Position numbers and translations under genes: made by a program. From Phoronis australis (Eukaryota; Phoronida; Phoronidae): a stretch of DNA of 64,000 nucleotides. Every line of letters begins with the position of its first letter. Within the stretch, counting starts at the first letter, position 1. The notes under the pieces were generated by a model. It worked only from the letters and a program-made list of their open reading frames with translations. It was not told the DNA's origin and did no database searches. Below are positions 26,501 to 38,452 of this stretch, piece after piece. The stretch spans positions 3,180 to 67,179 of the forward strand of contig NMRA01000580.1 in the NCBI GenBank assembly GCA_002633005.1, in the 5' to 3' direction.

Positions 26501-27415
26501 AACATTTCATTAAAGTTTAATTTTCATTAGTAAGAACTCTTCATTAGAACTCAAATCATCAGTAGAATATATACAAAAGTGCAAACGTGGTGATAACCAA
26601 ACTGAAGACTTGGAATTTTATTGGCACTGACTAGACTATTCTAGCTTTTTGTCAGTAATAAAAAATTGTAAGTGGGCACAAGTTAAGTACAACTGTTTCC
26701 TGGTCAAAAATCTGGTTAAACCAGATTGAAAGAATATTAAATTATGAATCCATGTCTATGTGATATCGTTAACTCTGATCAGCGTTTGTATATCCACCGA
26801 GTACATCAATACCCGCGGTAGTCTATCTTCAATCGAATCAATGGTTGTAGTTTTTGGATTATTATTTTATCGATTTTTAAAAAACGAAAACCGTACTTGG
26901 TTGTTTTTTCCAGCTGAATGTCGCCGTGGCGAAAATCAGTGGTTTGCATTTTGAAAATTCGCCATTATGTACAGTCAGAGATGTGTACAACAGTTTATGG
27001 TCGGGTTATTACACTTAACTGGGTCTTGCTCGTATCGGGCAATCGGCGGTCATCACAACCGTACCTGACTCAGCGCTGTCGTTTGATACTGGTAAAAGCC
27101 GCTCAGGAGGACGAGCGCCCGTGAAAATTCCCGCGTTTCTTTAAAAATGCGTGACTTCCTTGTAGGCTAAGTGTATTATTCACGGTATGCATTTCTGTCG
27201 GCATCAACCTTTAACTTAAAGGTGGAAAGGTGCCCCATGCGTTGTTCTATTAATAATTATTCGACCTGCATCGAACCATTTGATCCTATTTTAGAATGGA
27301 TCTGTGCCTCTGTGTAATCGCGATCAATAATTAGCAAAGTCAGCCCCTGCCAGGGCCAGACCACCCCCGGGCTCCTGACAGGCTCTCAACGGCCCCGGTT
27401 GAGATTCCCGAACCC

Positions 27416-27440
27416 TGCTGACGTCACATTGCTGAGTCAG
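27416..27440 (+). promoter_or_regulatory. Paired CRE/MARE-like sites
   Basis: TGCTGACGTCA (27416-27426) is followed within four bases by TGCTGAGTCAG (27430-27440). The first contains the CREB/ATF core TGACGTCA. Both fit the half-plus-core pattern of Maf recognition elements. The surroundings (27340-27480) are GC-rich compared with the neighbourhood, as in a promoter. Confidence 0.4.
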
Positions 27441-27486
27441 GGACCTGACATCCACGTTTTGTGGTCAGCCGCTGATCCAAAGCAGC

Positions 27487-27612
27487 ATGGCAACAGTACA
27501 GAGAGGAGTAAACGGATCACCGAGTAACAAGACAAGGACTTTCCTCAGAATAATGCCACCTTTGATCCGCGACCATGTGGTAACTGTGCCGTTTTCATTT
27601 CTTAACCGATAG
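27487..27612 (+). CDS. Short ORF or first exon behind the CRE/MARE pair
   Basis: CAGCATGGCAACAG starts a 41-codon frame (MATVQRGVNGSPSNKTRTF onward) that ends at TAG 27610-27612. A weak donor, GTG|GTAACT, lies at 27579. I do not recognise the peptide. The reason to list it is its position about 50 bases after the paired sites. It may be a non-coding leader. Confidence 0.2.
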   Translation: MATVQRGVNGSPSNKTRTFLRIMPPLIRDHVVTVPFSFLNR

Positions 27613-28407
27613 GGGTCATAACCCGTGCATGTTCAGGCAAAACTGCCAGAGTGGATTGTCGTGGTAACAAGAAATAATTGATACTGCCCCTAGACGTTAG
27701 ATGTCAGTACTTATATAGAAAATGCAATGTACGAAATGAATTTGATTGTGGGTTGAAGGTCAACAGGCATGTCACGTGAGTGAGAAAAGTAGCCAGTTCC
27801 TAAGTTCACTGTGATGATGTTATGACGGTGTAATATGATCGTAGTGTGGCAAAAGAGACAAGGTGTCCGTTTTGCCCCATCCTTTCCTTTGTAAAAATAA
27901 TTTTCAACATGCCGCAGAAATAGATACGAACGTCTACAATGAAGAAATGTGTTGGAAAGTGAGGACATGGAGATAGCTGCGGTTACTAATAAGAGGGATG
28001 AGCTAAAACGTCTTCACGTCATTTTGGAATACCCAGAAATACTATGAAGCGTAGATTCAAAGACCAGAACGTTCGAATTACACGAGTTTTCAAGTGTGGT
28101 GACCGTTTTACAACCACATTGGGGTAATTGTGGTTTCATTATAATAGTCGATATACCATTATACAATTACATTCGATAGCGCACACAAATTTTATATTTA
28201 AAAATTAAGCTTTAAACATACAATATTAACTGTAATAAATAAATTTGCATTTCAGAGCACCTTTACACAAGCAGCACTAATTACTGGAGTTTGAATTATC
28301 GAAGGAACAACGTTTGGCACTGGCATTAACAACAACCGACTTCTTGCTGTCAAGATTGTCGTTTTATCCGCTTATTCTCTCGTTCTCGAGAACAAGACTC
28401 TCTTGTA

Positions 28408-29158
28408 AGGCCTTTTCATACTAACTTAGCTGACGTCGGAGTTAACGGCAGGTGACGCTGTTGTCATCGAAGTAATCCTCGCTGGTTCCTTGCGTGTTGA
28501 CTGACCACACACAGGTATCATTCAGTAGCACGCGCTTTATCACTGGTTGGTGTAACCTCGGCAGTCATTGGTTAGGTTTACAACAAAGAGAGAAAATGGC
28601 ACACTGTGAACGATTTTTAGCCTTGTCATGCAAGTGGCGGAGCAGCAACTATTTCGTTTCTGCAGTGATGTTTCATAGCCGCGTGCTTGAAGCACATACA
28701 TGAACAATAAACACATATATGGCCGTTTTAACAGGTGTGGTATTCATATACTGCATTAATACAGGACAGCAACGTAAACAAAATCAGTGATAGTAGAAAG
28801 ATGCACTCCGAAAAGGCACAACCACAAATTTCTGGGATTCACATTTCTTGAAAATGAATTAAGCACCGATTTGTCTGTGCAACAGACCACATTTACTATA
28901 CTTGCTCCATCAGTCATGCCAGTTTGATTGCGTAAAGCGCTACCTGTTGAGAATTCAACCAGCGAATCAGAAACGCCCATGTAAAAAATTTCAGAAGAAA
29001 ACCAAATGGTACCTGCGCGTGTTCTCTGCCACCTAGCGACACGCAGGGAACCCGACCAGCGAGCGAAGTAAACGCAATAGCAGTTGACCGCCGACGCTGT
29101 TATAAATCCACATGTTTGCTGTGAAGTTATAACTGGCGCTGTTAGTATGAAAAGGCCT
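28408..29158. mobile_element. TIR element of about 750 bp with long imperfect inverted ends
   Basis: The left end AGGCCTTTTCATACTAAC and the right end GTTAGTATGAAAAGGCCT are exact inverted repeats. Imperfect pairing continues inward for about 100 bases (GCTGGTTCCTTGCGTGTTG against ACACGCAGGGAACCCGACCAGC). A minus-strand frame of about 165 codons (28756 to the assembly gap) crosses the element. It has no recognisable domain and runs into the N stretch, so I do not call it a gene. Confidence 0.65.
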
Positions 29159-29267
29159 AAGGCAATTTCCATCTCTCTAAGAGGGAGCAAACTTGAATAT
29201 TCTTTGACATGAAAAGACGATTCACAGTTGTCTACTACCCCACCACTAACCTGCATAATGACCCCCC

Positions 29268-29287
29268 NNNNNNNNNNNNNNNNNNNN
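29268..29287. other. Assembly gap (20 N)
   Basis: Twenty N flanked by long C runs on both sides. The true gap length is unknown, and sequence order across it should be treated with care. Confidence 0.99.
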
Positions 29288-29319
29288 CCCCCCCCCCCCC
29301 CCAGACCGGCGTCAATCAT

Positions 29320-30440
29320 AGTTTTTAATTCCTCGTGGAGATCTAGGCCTACTAAAGCACAGTAAGAACATTTTTAATAATAAGAATCACTGAGACAGGC
29401 GGGCTCAGAGCTCGGGTGACGGAGTCCCTACATTTGTGACACGGCAAATAGTCACGATGGGTGACGTAGTTCCTACACAAGCAATGTGCACAAAAGCTTC
29501 TCTCATTATAAAGAATTACACTGTAGGCCGCCTTTCACAAATATGTAGAGCGATAATCTTACAGGAATACCTAGTTTGACGTGCCGTACAACACCCGTAG
29601 TGTCGGTAGGCCTGAAAGTAAACAGAAGCTGAGCTCTAATATGTCCTTTGATTACAATTACATAGCACCACAATGTCACATTACACACAGACTATATAAT
29701 GTACCGTGCTTCTATCGTGAAAGTAAATTGTAGCCAAACTGTAGTAAATACTCGTTAATTGTAACGTTCCGCGCGTCGTGAATAGCAAAAATAACTACTA
29801 GCCCCTGAGGTGTGCAGTTTGAATCGTGACCAAACTAGATATTTCAACACTTTTGTAGTTCAGGTTCATTAACCTGCTGATAAATCGATTTTCACCTGCA
29901 GAAGATTGCTACTTAGGACCAAGCTTGCTTGAATCATATCATAGAACTTAAGCTGACATGTTCATGTCATCTCTGACTAACGGGTTCCCGTGTCTACATC
30001 CCATCTGTATCTAACTTTGGCACTAAGCCTACAAGCGCTTAAGCTTGCATACCTTATCACATTAGTCAAACACTCCCCGAGCGTTTATGTCACCACTGTT
30101 TCAAAGCTCAACGTTTTTGCGCATATGACTTATCTGGGACGTCATATTTTTCATTTAAATTTAATTAACACTCCCACTAAACGTATGCTGGGCATTGATA
30201 ATACCTGATAAAATTTGGTACATTGCCACGGTACAGAGAACAAAACTCTGTTGCTCAGTTTTTCGACAGACAATAATATCCTTGAAATTGTACAGTTTTA
30301 GTCACAATGAACATGAAGAATATATTTTCGGTGGCGTAGTCTTTAGAATGGACATTGCAAAGGCAATGAATGAATTAACCAGCAGTAATCATGGTGACGA
30401 GGTCTGCCACTTGCAATAATTAATCAAAATACAAGTAAGT
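29320..30440. other. No feature recognised
   Basis: The ORFs are short, AT-rich and without motifs on either strand. Confidence 0.4.
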
Positions 30441-30444
30441 TATA

Positions 30445-30945
30445 GTCACGTAGGACCCTATAGATGAGAAATATTCAAATTTGGCTTACTTCGAAACACC
30501 ATGTGTCCCAAATGGCCGAATCCATTCTTATGACACATAATGCATTGTGCCTTAAAACTCGATCAGCATCTTTTCAAAATGTTCCACTTTTGCATGAGGA
30601 AGTAACAAAAATATCACTATTATGATTTTTATTAAAATAATCAAAACGAAAACGAAAAGATAATTTATAAAACAGTAACAACTTTTTTGAGATTTCATCC
30701 TGAACATTTATGTGGTCATGTCATAAATACCGTTATTTCGCTATGAATGCGCCAGTCGTTTTCTCCAAATTTCATTAAAAACACGTGATCACCTGTCTTG
30801 TTTAATAGAAGATTGGTATAAAGTGAATAGGCCCTACCCAATTTCACAAGCTTTCTACTTTAAGAAATGTGAATATTTCTCTTGAGTTCAAATCTATAGT
30901 TTTGTAAACTATATATTGAGCTGAATACTCAGGGTCCTACATAAC
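30445..30945. mobile_element. MITE family C, copy 2 (inverted relative to copies 1 and 3)
   Basis: The ends GTCACGTAGGACCCTATAGA and CTCAGGGTCCTACATAAC form an inverted repeat with the core GTAGGACCCT. The interior, read on the minus strand, matches the 37.9-kb copy: CTTTCTACTT, CTATAGTTTTGTA and GAATATTTCTC are shared. The right end is within 20 bases of the poly(A) signal of the neighbouring minus-strand gene. Confidence 0.75.
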
Positions 30946-30962
30946 CTTAAATGTAAGTCGAT

Positions 30963-30968
30963 TTTATT
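30963..30968 (-). terminator. Poly(A) signal AATAAA for the 582-residue ORF
   Basis: TTTATT on the plus strand reads AATAAA on the minus strand, about 155 bases after the stop at 31121. Confidence 0.4.
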
Positions 30969-31120
30969 TCCCTCGCTAATTTGCCTAAATTTGTGAACCT
31001 GAGAGCTTTACGTACGTAGACCATGTCCGTGGAATTCAACGGATAGGTCTGACATGAAAAAATTATTTTGCGATGACACTGCGATATGTCATGACACCTT
31101 TTGGAAACAAAACATGTTAG

Positions 31121-32869
31121 TCACAAATCACATTTTTTCAACCACTGTTGACACTTTCGCGAAGCTCTCTTCTTAGCTTCTTGTCTGTATTCGTATTCAT
31201 CCTCACTGAATTCGTCTCCACTCATCATTATGGGGTTGGCGAATCGACTGTCATAGCCCTGGGGAGTTATTTGAAAAGACTCTTCTCTACGCATGAATGA
31301 ATCTCGACAGTGGTTATTTGTGACATTTTCGAACTTCATAAACGATAAACGCGATTCTTTACGCGTTCTTGTGGTAAACATTGCAGTTTCTGGAATACTG
31401 TCGTGTATCGCTTGAATTTTTGTTGACGAAATGGGTGGTATTGGTAATCGTGATCGTGTCGGCTGCTTCGGTAATATTGCTGCATCATTGTTTCTTGAAC
31501 GCAGTCTAACGGGGCGCTTAAATTTCTCGGAAGTATTCGATATGAATAGACCCTTAGTGCGATTGAGGACACTTTTATCGGATGCGTCGTCTTCCGACAT
31601 AGAAGAGTTTATTTGAGTATTGCACTTGCAAAGAACGCTGTCTTTTTGAACATCTTTGTCGCTATCCAAAAACAGGCTTTCGCTGGCTTTATCGGATATT
31701 GAATTATTGTTATTCGAATCTTCGTTGTATTTATCCGTACATGACAAACTGTCATTGGCACTGAACGTTAAACCACCTTGAACCAAGTTTTCCTCGACAC
31801 ACGGGTTGTCATTCGGGCGAATTTGAGGGAGGAGCGCCATCTCTTTACGTGTCTCGTCAAGTGCCAGTTTGGCTTCCTGAGACATTCTCGAAAACACTCT
31901 TACGTCGCTTTTACGCTGCCGTAATCGTGAGTTTTTCCTGATTTCTTTACGACCCCGACTGTCCTTCCTAGAGGTCTCATGTTCCTTATTATGGACATCC
32001 ACGCGAGGCCCAAGCTGTCGCTTTACTCCGCTAGTTTCTGCCAAAGAAATCATTTTTCGTTTATTCAGAAGTCTGTTGGGCCTATCACATGCTTCACGTA
32101 GCGTTGAGAAATGTTTTCTAAGCTTGTCTTTGTTCGAGCTATCCGAATGTTTATCAACAACGTAATATTTGCTGTACAACTCCTGTCGCTGTTGAACCGA
32201 AATCAAAATTGACTGTTCGCATCCAGCGTTAATCAATGGTTGTTCATAGATTTTATTGAACTTCTTTACATAAGGTTTATCCACTGGAAGAGTCTTGTGT
32301 GAAATCTTAAGCATCGATTCGTCATTGACACCCAGGATTAGCGGAGATTTACGACATGTATCACGATGTGAATTTTTTCCACCGGTCGATTTCTTGTACT
32401 CCGCACCATCTGGCCAAGAACCTCTTCGAAGTGAGCGATACAGCTGTGGATAACATGTCCTGGAAACGTTTTTAAAATCTAATTCCTTCGGAGGACTGCT
32501 AACGTCGCGTTCCTCGGGGCGCTTACTTTTGTGCGCTGAGTATCTTGATTTTCCTGAGTCAATAACGTGTGTTTGTTTTTCTAGATCAGTGGCCTTACCG
32601 TTGACAGTCAAAGCCCAGTCTATTGAGACGATATCACTCCCGGGAATATCACTACTGTGTTGACCAACCACGGGCCGCAAACGTTTGTCGGCTGCTGTCC
32701 TTAACAACGAACGATTATCACCGTCCTCTGTCCAAGAGCGCGTCTTGTAAAAGTAGCAACATTCTGAGGGTTCCTCTCCGTCAACTGTGATTAAATCCAG
32801 ACTGCGTGGCAGCTGGCCTGGGGCAGCCTCATCACCGACTGCAAGTTTTTGTTGACGAAGACTGGCCAT
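31121..32869 (-). CDS. Uncharacterised single-exon protein, 582 residues
   Basis: This is an uninterrupted frame from ATG at 32869 to TGA at 31121, by far the longest in the window, in a region whose other frames rarely exceed 100 codons. It starts MASLRQQKLAVGDEAAPGQL and ends RKCQQWLKKCDL. It is rich in Ser, Lys, Arg, Asp and Asn, and looks largely disordered. It has a basic middle (about 280-335, RKDSRGRKEIRKNSRLRQRK), a short MSQEAKLALDETRKEM segment, an acidic patch near residue 560 (MSGDEFSEDEYEYR), and an RSRLPIPPIS segment. I see no signal peptide, membrane segment or known domain. A TATA box lies 44 bases before the ATG and a poly(A) signal after the stop, so it looks expressed and intact. 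The lack of introns, unlike its neighbours, could mean a retrogene or a young gene. No function assigned. Confidence 0.8.
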   Translation of the reverse strand: MASLRQQKLAVGDEAAPGQLPRSLDLITVDGEEPSECCYFYKTRSWTEDGDNRSLLRTAADKRLRPVVGQHSSDIPGSDIVSIDWALTVNGKATDLEKQTHVIDSGKSRYSAHKSKRPEERDVSSPPKELDFKNVSRTCYPQLYRSLRRGSWPDGAEYKKSTGGKNSHRDTCRKSPLILGVNDESMLKISHKTLPVDKPYVKKFNKIYEQPLINAGCEQSILISVQQRQELYSKYYVVDKHSDSSNKDKLRKHFSTLREACDRPNRLLNKRKMISLAETSGVKRQLGPRVDVHNKEHETSRKDSRGRKEIRKNSRLRQRKSDVRVFSRMSQEAKLALDETRKEMALLPQIRPNDNPCVEENLVQGGLTFSANDSLSCTDKYNEDSNNNNSISDKASESLFLDSDKDVQKDSVLCKCNTQINSSMSEDDASDKSVLNRTKGLFISNTSEKFKRPVRLRSRNNDAAILPKQPTRSRLPIPPISSTKIQAIHDSIPETAMFTTRTRKESRLSFMKFENVTNNHCRDSFMRREESFQITPQGYDSRFANPIMMSGDEFSEDEYEYRQEAKKRASRKCQQWLKKCDL

Positions 32870-32912
32870 TGTAACTAGGACAGTCTTCGTCTAATTGGAT
32901 TTTTTATTGCCA

Positions 32913-32919
32913 TTATATA
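32913..32919 (-). promoter_or_regulatory. TATA box for the 582-residue ORF
   Basis: TATATAA on the minus strand, 44 bases before the ATG. With the usual spacing of about 30 bases, transcription would begin near 32885 and the 5' UTR would be only about 15-20 bases long. Confidence 0.5.
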
Positions 32920-32929
32920 GAGACATATG

Positions 32930-35575
32930 AGCATTATCCTATCTTGATAAACTTGTCCGGCGATTTGTATGTAATTGGATACGGATTGTAGAGGGGAGTA
33001 ATAATTTTCTGCTTTACGCACATTCTTATTATACGGTATCGACGGAAATTATTTCCAAGGGCGCTAGGTATGTAGACGTACATGTATTGGTCAGGCATTC
33101 ATTAGTTGCCAGTGGGAATATTAGCGAATCGATTCTTTTCCGTTCTTTAGGGGCCTAATTGCTTGTTACGTATCCTGGAAAGCTTGACAGCGTTCGAATT
33201 ACCACTTCTAAACTAATATGTGCTCGTCTTAAATGGAACCGACCAAGTAAGCATTGAACCCGCTTCCTGAAAAGAAGTAAACATAATTATCAATATTTTA
33301 TAAGATCTGAAACAATTACAACAATCGATTAAAATTCCTCTCTTTATATTTTTCAGGTAGCTGGCAGTTTCCTCGTATCTTTCGGAACATTCAGACATTG
33401 GCTATTGTACGATATACCACGTCGGCTAACATTGCTTGTGTTTACCAGTTACAATGCAACTTGAATCCCGCCTTTGTATTAGGTCAGTCTGTTTTCGTAT
33501 TCCTGGGCCGTGCGCATATTTATAAATCAAAACACGTCCAAAGATATACGTACAAGAAATCTTGTGTAGAAGGTTTACGCGCATTAAACTCTTACGTAAC
33601 AGATCTAGTGCAGTAGGCGAGTTGTGTATTCCGCTCATTAGTGCAGCTAAAGGTGGCGCTCTGCGCTTTGTTCACAGACGCGAATTTTTATTGGACCCTC
33701 GTGGATCCAGGCTTGCTCGATGCACTAGGTGGAAACGAATCATTCAATCTGCTATCGAACCCCCGCCGAGTCTCGGAGTAATGTTTTTCTCAAGGAACAA
33801 TATAAGGTCGCTATGTATTTTACATTTTCCACTTTTCATTAGCAGGCCCCCTGGCTCACTTTAGTGTTGCAAAATCGTTTTTAAGATTGAAAAAACTGCA
33901 AACGACTTGTTTTGATTCGCGAACATATCCTACCATCAGTCTGGCTGGAGCAGGAAAACAAACGTAACTTTAATTTACACCTCTCTTTTCATCCACCAAC
34001 TTTGGACCATACACGTAGTTTCAGTGAAAACTTCATGCAAAGCCTGCGATTGCTGCAGTGAATGTCGGCTAACGTGACTTGCGACGGCGACGGACTCAGT
34101 CAGATTAGTTTTCACGCTTGAAATGGTTGCATCGATCGGCCCGCGACAGTCGGGGGATTATTTGTTGGAGTTCCGAATGACCAGTAATCGGTGCCCTTAA
34201 AGGCATGGTGAAATATACTTTGCGCGAGACGATTTCGTGATCATAGACATCGGCAGATTGATGTTGTTAAATGTGATCGCTACTTCGGATCTGACAGAAA
34301 TCGCATGAACTCAGTGGAGCGAGTTCAGTCGACGACGGGATCGCCGAGCAGTAATCGATGCGACCTGCCGTTCCGTAGAAGGCAGATCGGACGTAAGAAA
34401 GCAAATTTTTTTTTTCCTGGTTTATGGGCAGAAATATAACACAGAGTATCAGACGTCTGAAAAATATTATCATGTGGGATTTTTCAATGAGTCGGCAGAC
34501 GCCTAACCTGCCTTCTGCTCGGGCGGCATTCATGTGAACCGTTCACGCTTTTTAGTAGGCCACATCGAACAAAGAACTGTCCGGCCTCTTGGGTCCCATC
34601 TAGGAAGTGGTTAAGATGAATCGTGTTTTCCCTCAATCGTACGGTAGGCGAAGTAGCCATTAATTTTTCTCTCAAAGATATCGGGTTTGAGGTATATATT
34701 TGACTGGCAACTCCGAAGAACACGACAAACGGTACGATGCACACGTGGCGAGACTATAGACTACTAAGCAGACTCGCTTGATCTCTGGTTGACATTCACG
34801 TTTCAGTTGGCGATACGCAAATTCTAACGCTAGTAAAGAAAAATCACGTCGTGATAAAGTCAATTGACGAATCGACTGCCAGTAGGAGTGTGTTAAAATG
34901 TTGGATAGTTTTGCGTAGTTTGTCAAGTCACATTTAGAGTACAAGGCACAACAGATTGACTTGAGTGAACACCGTCGTATTACTTCTTGTATAATTTGAC
35001 GGGTAACACCCATACGAAATTTCACAAAAGAAAGTCACGTAAGCAAAAATATACCCAGGATTCAATTTGGCCTAGGCCTACAATCGCACAACTCGAGCAG
35101 GATGCACTAGTCTACCAGCTGTTTTAAAACACAATCAGTGACAACCAAAACGAGTTGCCAGTAAATCACCGCCATACACACACCAGTACCGAACGAATCA
35201 ACGTTACTAAATACAGCGTTCGTGCCGTCCGATCACAAGGCAGATCGAAAATCGGATCCGCCATCTAAAAAATCAAATGTCAACGCTCATTACTGAGATT
35301 TCTGATCTACACTGTCTTTCTCCCAAACCAAACGTCATACTTGCCGTTCTATCGGGGCGAGAAGGCCACAATCTCATGAGCGTAGTTGTAGTTGGGCTCT
35401 TTTCGCCTCTGGTCCCTTGCACAGATCAACACTTTGCATATATTAACCAATTAGTGCCAATCGCTTGTAACACGGTATTCAGGGCTCAGAGGAACACCTT
35501 TGCTAGCCTTCGTTTCAAGGGACTGATCTGCAGATCGAACGCTGTGTAACAGTAGACGGATTCAAAGAGGGGTCT
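32930..35575. other. No feature recognised
   Basis: Several frames of 60-117 codons occur on both strands (for example 34672-35025 minus and 33562-33864 plus), but none shows family motifs or clean splice context. Confidence 0.4.
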
Positions 35576-35581
35576 GTGACA

Positions 35582-36009
35582 GGTTGCATGACACAGTCCC
35601 GAATAGGGATTAACTAAGGTCCCTAAATCTTTTGCGTATTTGTGTCGTTCTTTAACAGATGTTATATTTTTCTGTAATGTCGTCTTTATATTGAGTTCCT
35701 CTTTGACCAATGACGTTTTTAATGACGTTTTCTGATATGTAACAAAAACTTGGCCCTTAATTCACCGTAATTAATAATTAGGAATTTAGTTCCTAAATTA
35801 GGGGCGTTGCATGAAAAATCCATACTTATTTTCAACAATATTAAGAATTCAACTTACAGTTCACTCTCCATTTTTATCAAGGCTAAAAAGTAAACTTAGT
35901 AATGAGACTCAAACAGCATAAGACGAACAATGTTTTCAAAAGTTCACAAATACACAGTAGATTTAGGGAACTCAGCCGGGTCCCTATATTGGGACTGTTT
36001 CATGCAACC
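35582..36009. mobile_element. MITE family A, copy 3 (best preserved)
   Basis: The left end GGTTGCATGACACAGTCCC, then TAGGGA and AAGGTCCCTAAATCT, is mirrored at the right end by AGATTTAGGGAACTC, TCCCTATATTGGGACTG and TTTCATGCAACC. The element is about 430 bases with an AT-rich interior and no ORF. The small size, matching inverted ends and multiple copies are the hallmarks of a MITE. Confidence 0.8.
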
Positions 36010-37930
36010 GGGCACTGACCTCTTTTCTACCTATTTGAAGCGACAAACAAAAAGTACGGGAAAATAGACGAATTCTATTTTCCATTTCATTTACAGCTTG
36101 GCACAGAGACCGGCAACGACTATCAAAATTCATTACCGGTTTTCTACTCATTCTCTGTTATGTATAATTTCTTTTCAGAAACCTATCGTTTTATCCGACA
36201 GTTGTTGTCTGAAGCGATATTTGAGACCAGTCTGTTTTCAATAATTTGTATGGTGAACCACGCAGCGCTTTTTGTTTTCATCAGAAGTAGGTCAATTCTG
36301 GCCGGCTTGCCCTGTTATTGTTTCACAACGTGTCTGCAGACAAGAACGTCTTAGATTCAGTGTTGTCCAAAAGGTTTTTCTCCAACTCGACCGGTTATGA
36401 CACCATATGTTTATGTCAAGTTGATGGTTTATCGGAAAACATTATCAAAACTAAAGATGACATCTTGAAGTCTAGTCGTTACACGTATGGAAAATGAAAA
36501 TGGGTTTTTAGTTAACTATAAAAGCAGGAGTGAATGTCGCCGGGATGATATTTCTACACATGGCAAAACTCATTAAACTGAATGAGTTATTGAAAAGTGC
36601 ACAAAAAGACAGCTTCAGGTAAATAAATTGTATTTTGATAACGGGCAACTGAGTCACGCGGCCCGTGAGAATGCCGTGGTATAAGCTTACTGATACGTGG
36701 TGTTTACCTTGGGCTTCAACAGTTTTTGTTGGCTCAACCGTGCACCGAGAACTGTTGGTATGGCGTTCGTTTGAGAGAAAAACAATCAAGATTTTTTTTC
36801 TGACATCTTCACGTACTGAGTAGGTCACCGTTCCTACTCAGCTATTGCCTCTCCACCGTCAAGGGTTATGTCTCACCGAATGGCGCCGCGAGAATGAAGA
36901 AACGTTTCTGACACATAAGCCCGGAGACGTTCAAGTTCATTCCGAACACGCCCATCTATCTTATTCTAGTAATTTCAAGAATTTTTTCTTTTGTTTCATG
37001 TGTCGACGTCAGTACTTCTTAAACGTTCGACATTTTACTTGAAATTTCAAAGTTCATAGTTGAAGAGCTCTTGCAAGCGGGGTCAGTATGATTCGGCAAA
37101 TGACTGTGCAATGTATGAAGGTCAGATGTTGTTAACAGGCCCAGTTGATACCCCGGCAATGGTAAACAAATGAATTCATTTAATATATTAAACATATCAA
37201 TTTGATATGCACATGAATAAAATAATCATCTTGAAATACAGTGTAAAAATTACCCAAAATGGGTGGCTATTTCATGACTACGATTCGTTATTCAAGGACA
37301 AAAGCAGTAAACGCAGTTAGAACAATGGCGGTAGTCTGTGCCGGAATATTAGGCTTAGGCCTACCCGTCTGTTGAAACCACCGTCAGTCATGTCCTCAAC
37401 AAATCATGCCGGCCACTACGCGCTCAACAGTATGACTTACACAGTTGCTGTCGCCTGGGTTACGACTCGTTTCCTCAGCTTATCCTTCCGCAGAAAATCC
37501 TGAACTCAGAAAAGCAGAGAATGATTATATGCGTCCGCACCACAGAAATTGTGCGTGTTGCTGCAGGATAACTTTCCGCCGTAACCTTTATGGCTATAAT
37601 GTCAATTGAAAACACTGGCACCGGGCACAAGACCAACTCTTTCGGTGAATTAAACACGACAAAGGGTAAAGTCGCAGGAATTGTGTTTAATATGAATAGA
37701 GTCAACGATTACTTACATTGTGGGTTCATGCTTAATATATTATTTTATTTTGTGTTCGTTGTACCGTGAGAAGGTTACATACAATGTCAAGTAAGGAACT
37801 GGTAAAGTTAACTAAATACAAAGGCGATGGACTTGTTTGGCCACAATACTATTAGAAGAAGTTAATGGGGTTATCGACCAAAATATACCCACTACACGCA
37901 TTTGTTACTAAGTAAAAGAGCCAACGACTT
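36010..37930. other. No feature recognised
   Basis: Short frames only, with no repeats I can support. Confidence 0.4.
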
Positions 37931-37936
37931 TAGAAA

Positions 37937-38452
37937 GCTTTATGGGGTAGGACCTTTTGACAACTCTACGTATTTGCCAAATATCTACAAAACTATAGGG
38001 CTAAGGTAAAAGTCTACATATTTTCTGAAAGTAGAAAGTTTGTAATTTCAATTTTTGACATTTGACCAATGTGGTACTAATTAGGTCACGTGATCACGTC
38101 GTTGTAAAATTTAACAAAAATCAAGATACATTCATAGCAAAACATCGGTATCACGACCAAATTATATTTGAGGTACACGTAAGAGTTCAAGATGAGATCT
38201 CCAAAACGCTGTCATATTTTTCTAAATGTCGTTTCGTTTTCGTTTAATGTAACGTTAGAGGTTTTTCATGAAAATCATAAAAGTACCATTTTTGATAACT
38301 GTTCATGCATGTACTAATATCGTTGGAAGACAGTTCATAATTAAACAATAGTATCAGAAAGCTCCATTTGAATTCGATCAGCCATTTCTGAGATAATACT
38401 GTATGTCCCGAATTTATCCAAATTTAAATATTTCTCTAGGGTTCTAGATAAC
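37937..38452. mobile_element. MITE family C, copy 3
   Basis: It starts GCTTTATGGGGTAGGACCTT and ends TCTCTAGGGTTCTAGATAAC. The interior matches copies 1 and 2 (GCCAAATATCTACAAAACTA, TTTTTCATGAAAATCATAAA, CCATTTCTGAGATAATACTG). Confidence 0.7.

Larger units (their letters stand above)
23520..28400. other. Intergenic after the reductase, no supported gene
   Basis: It begins with the probable reductase 3' UTR (AATAAA at 24498). The ORFs at 23691-27124 do not show family motifs and often overlap. The one area that looks regulatory is at 27330-27612, listed separately. Confidence 0.45.
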
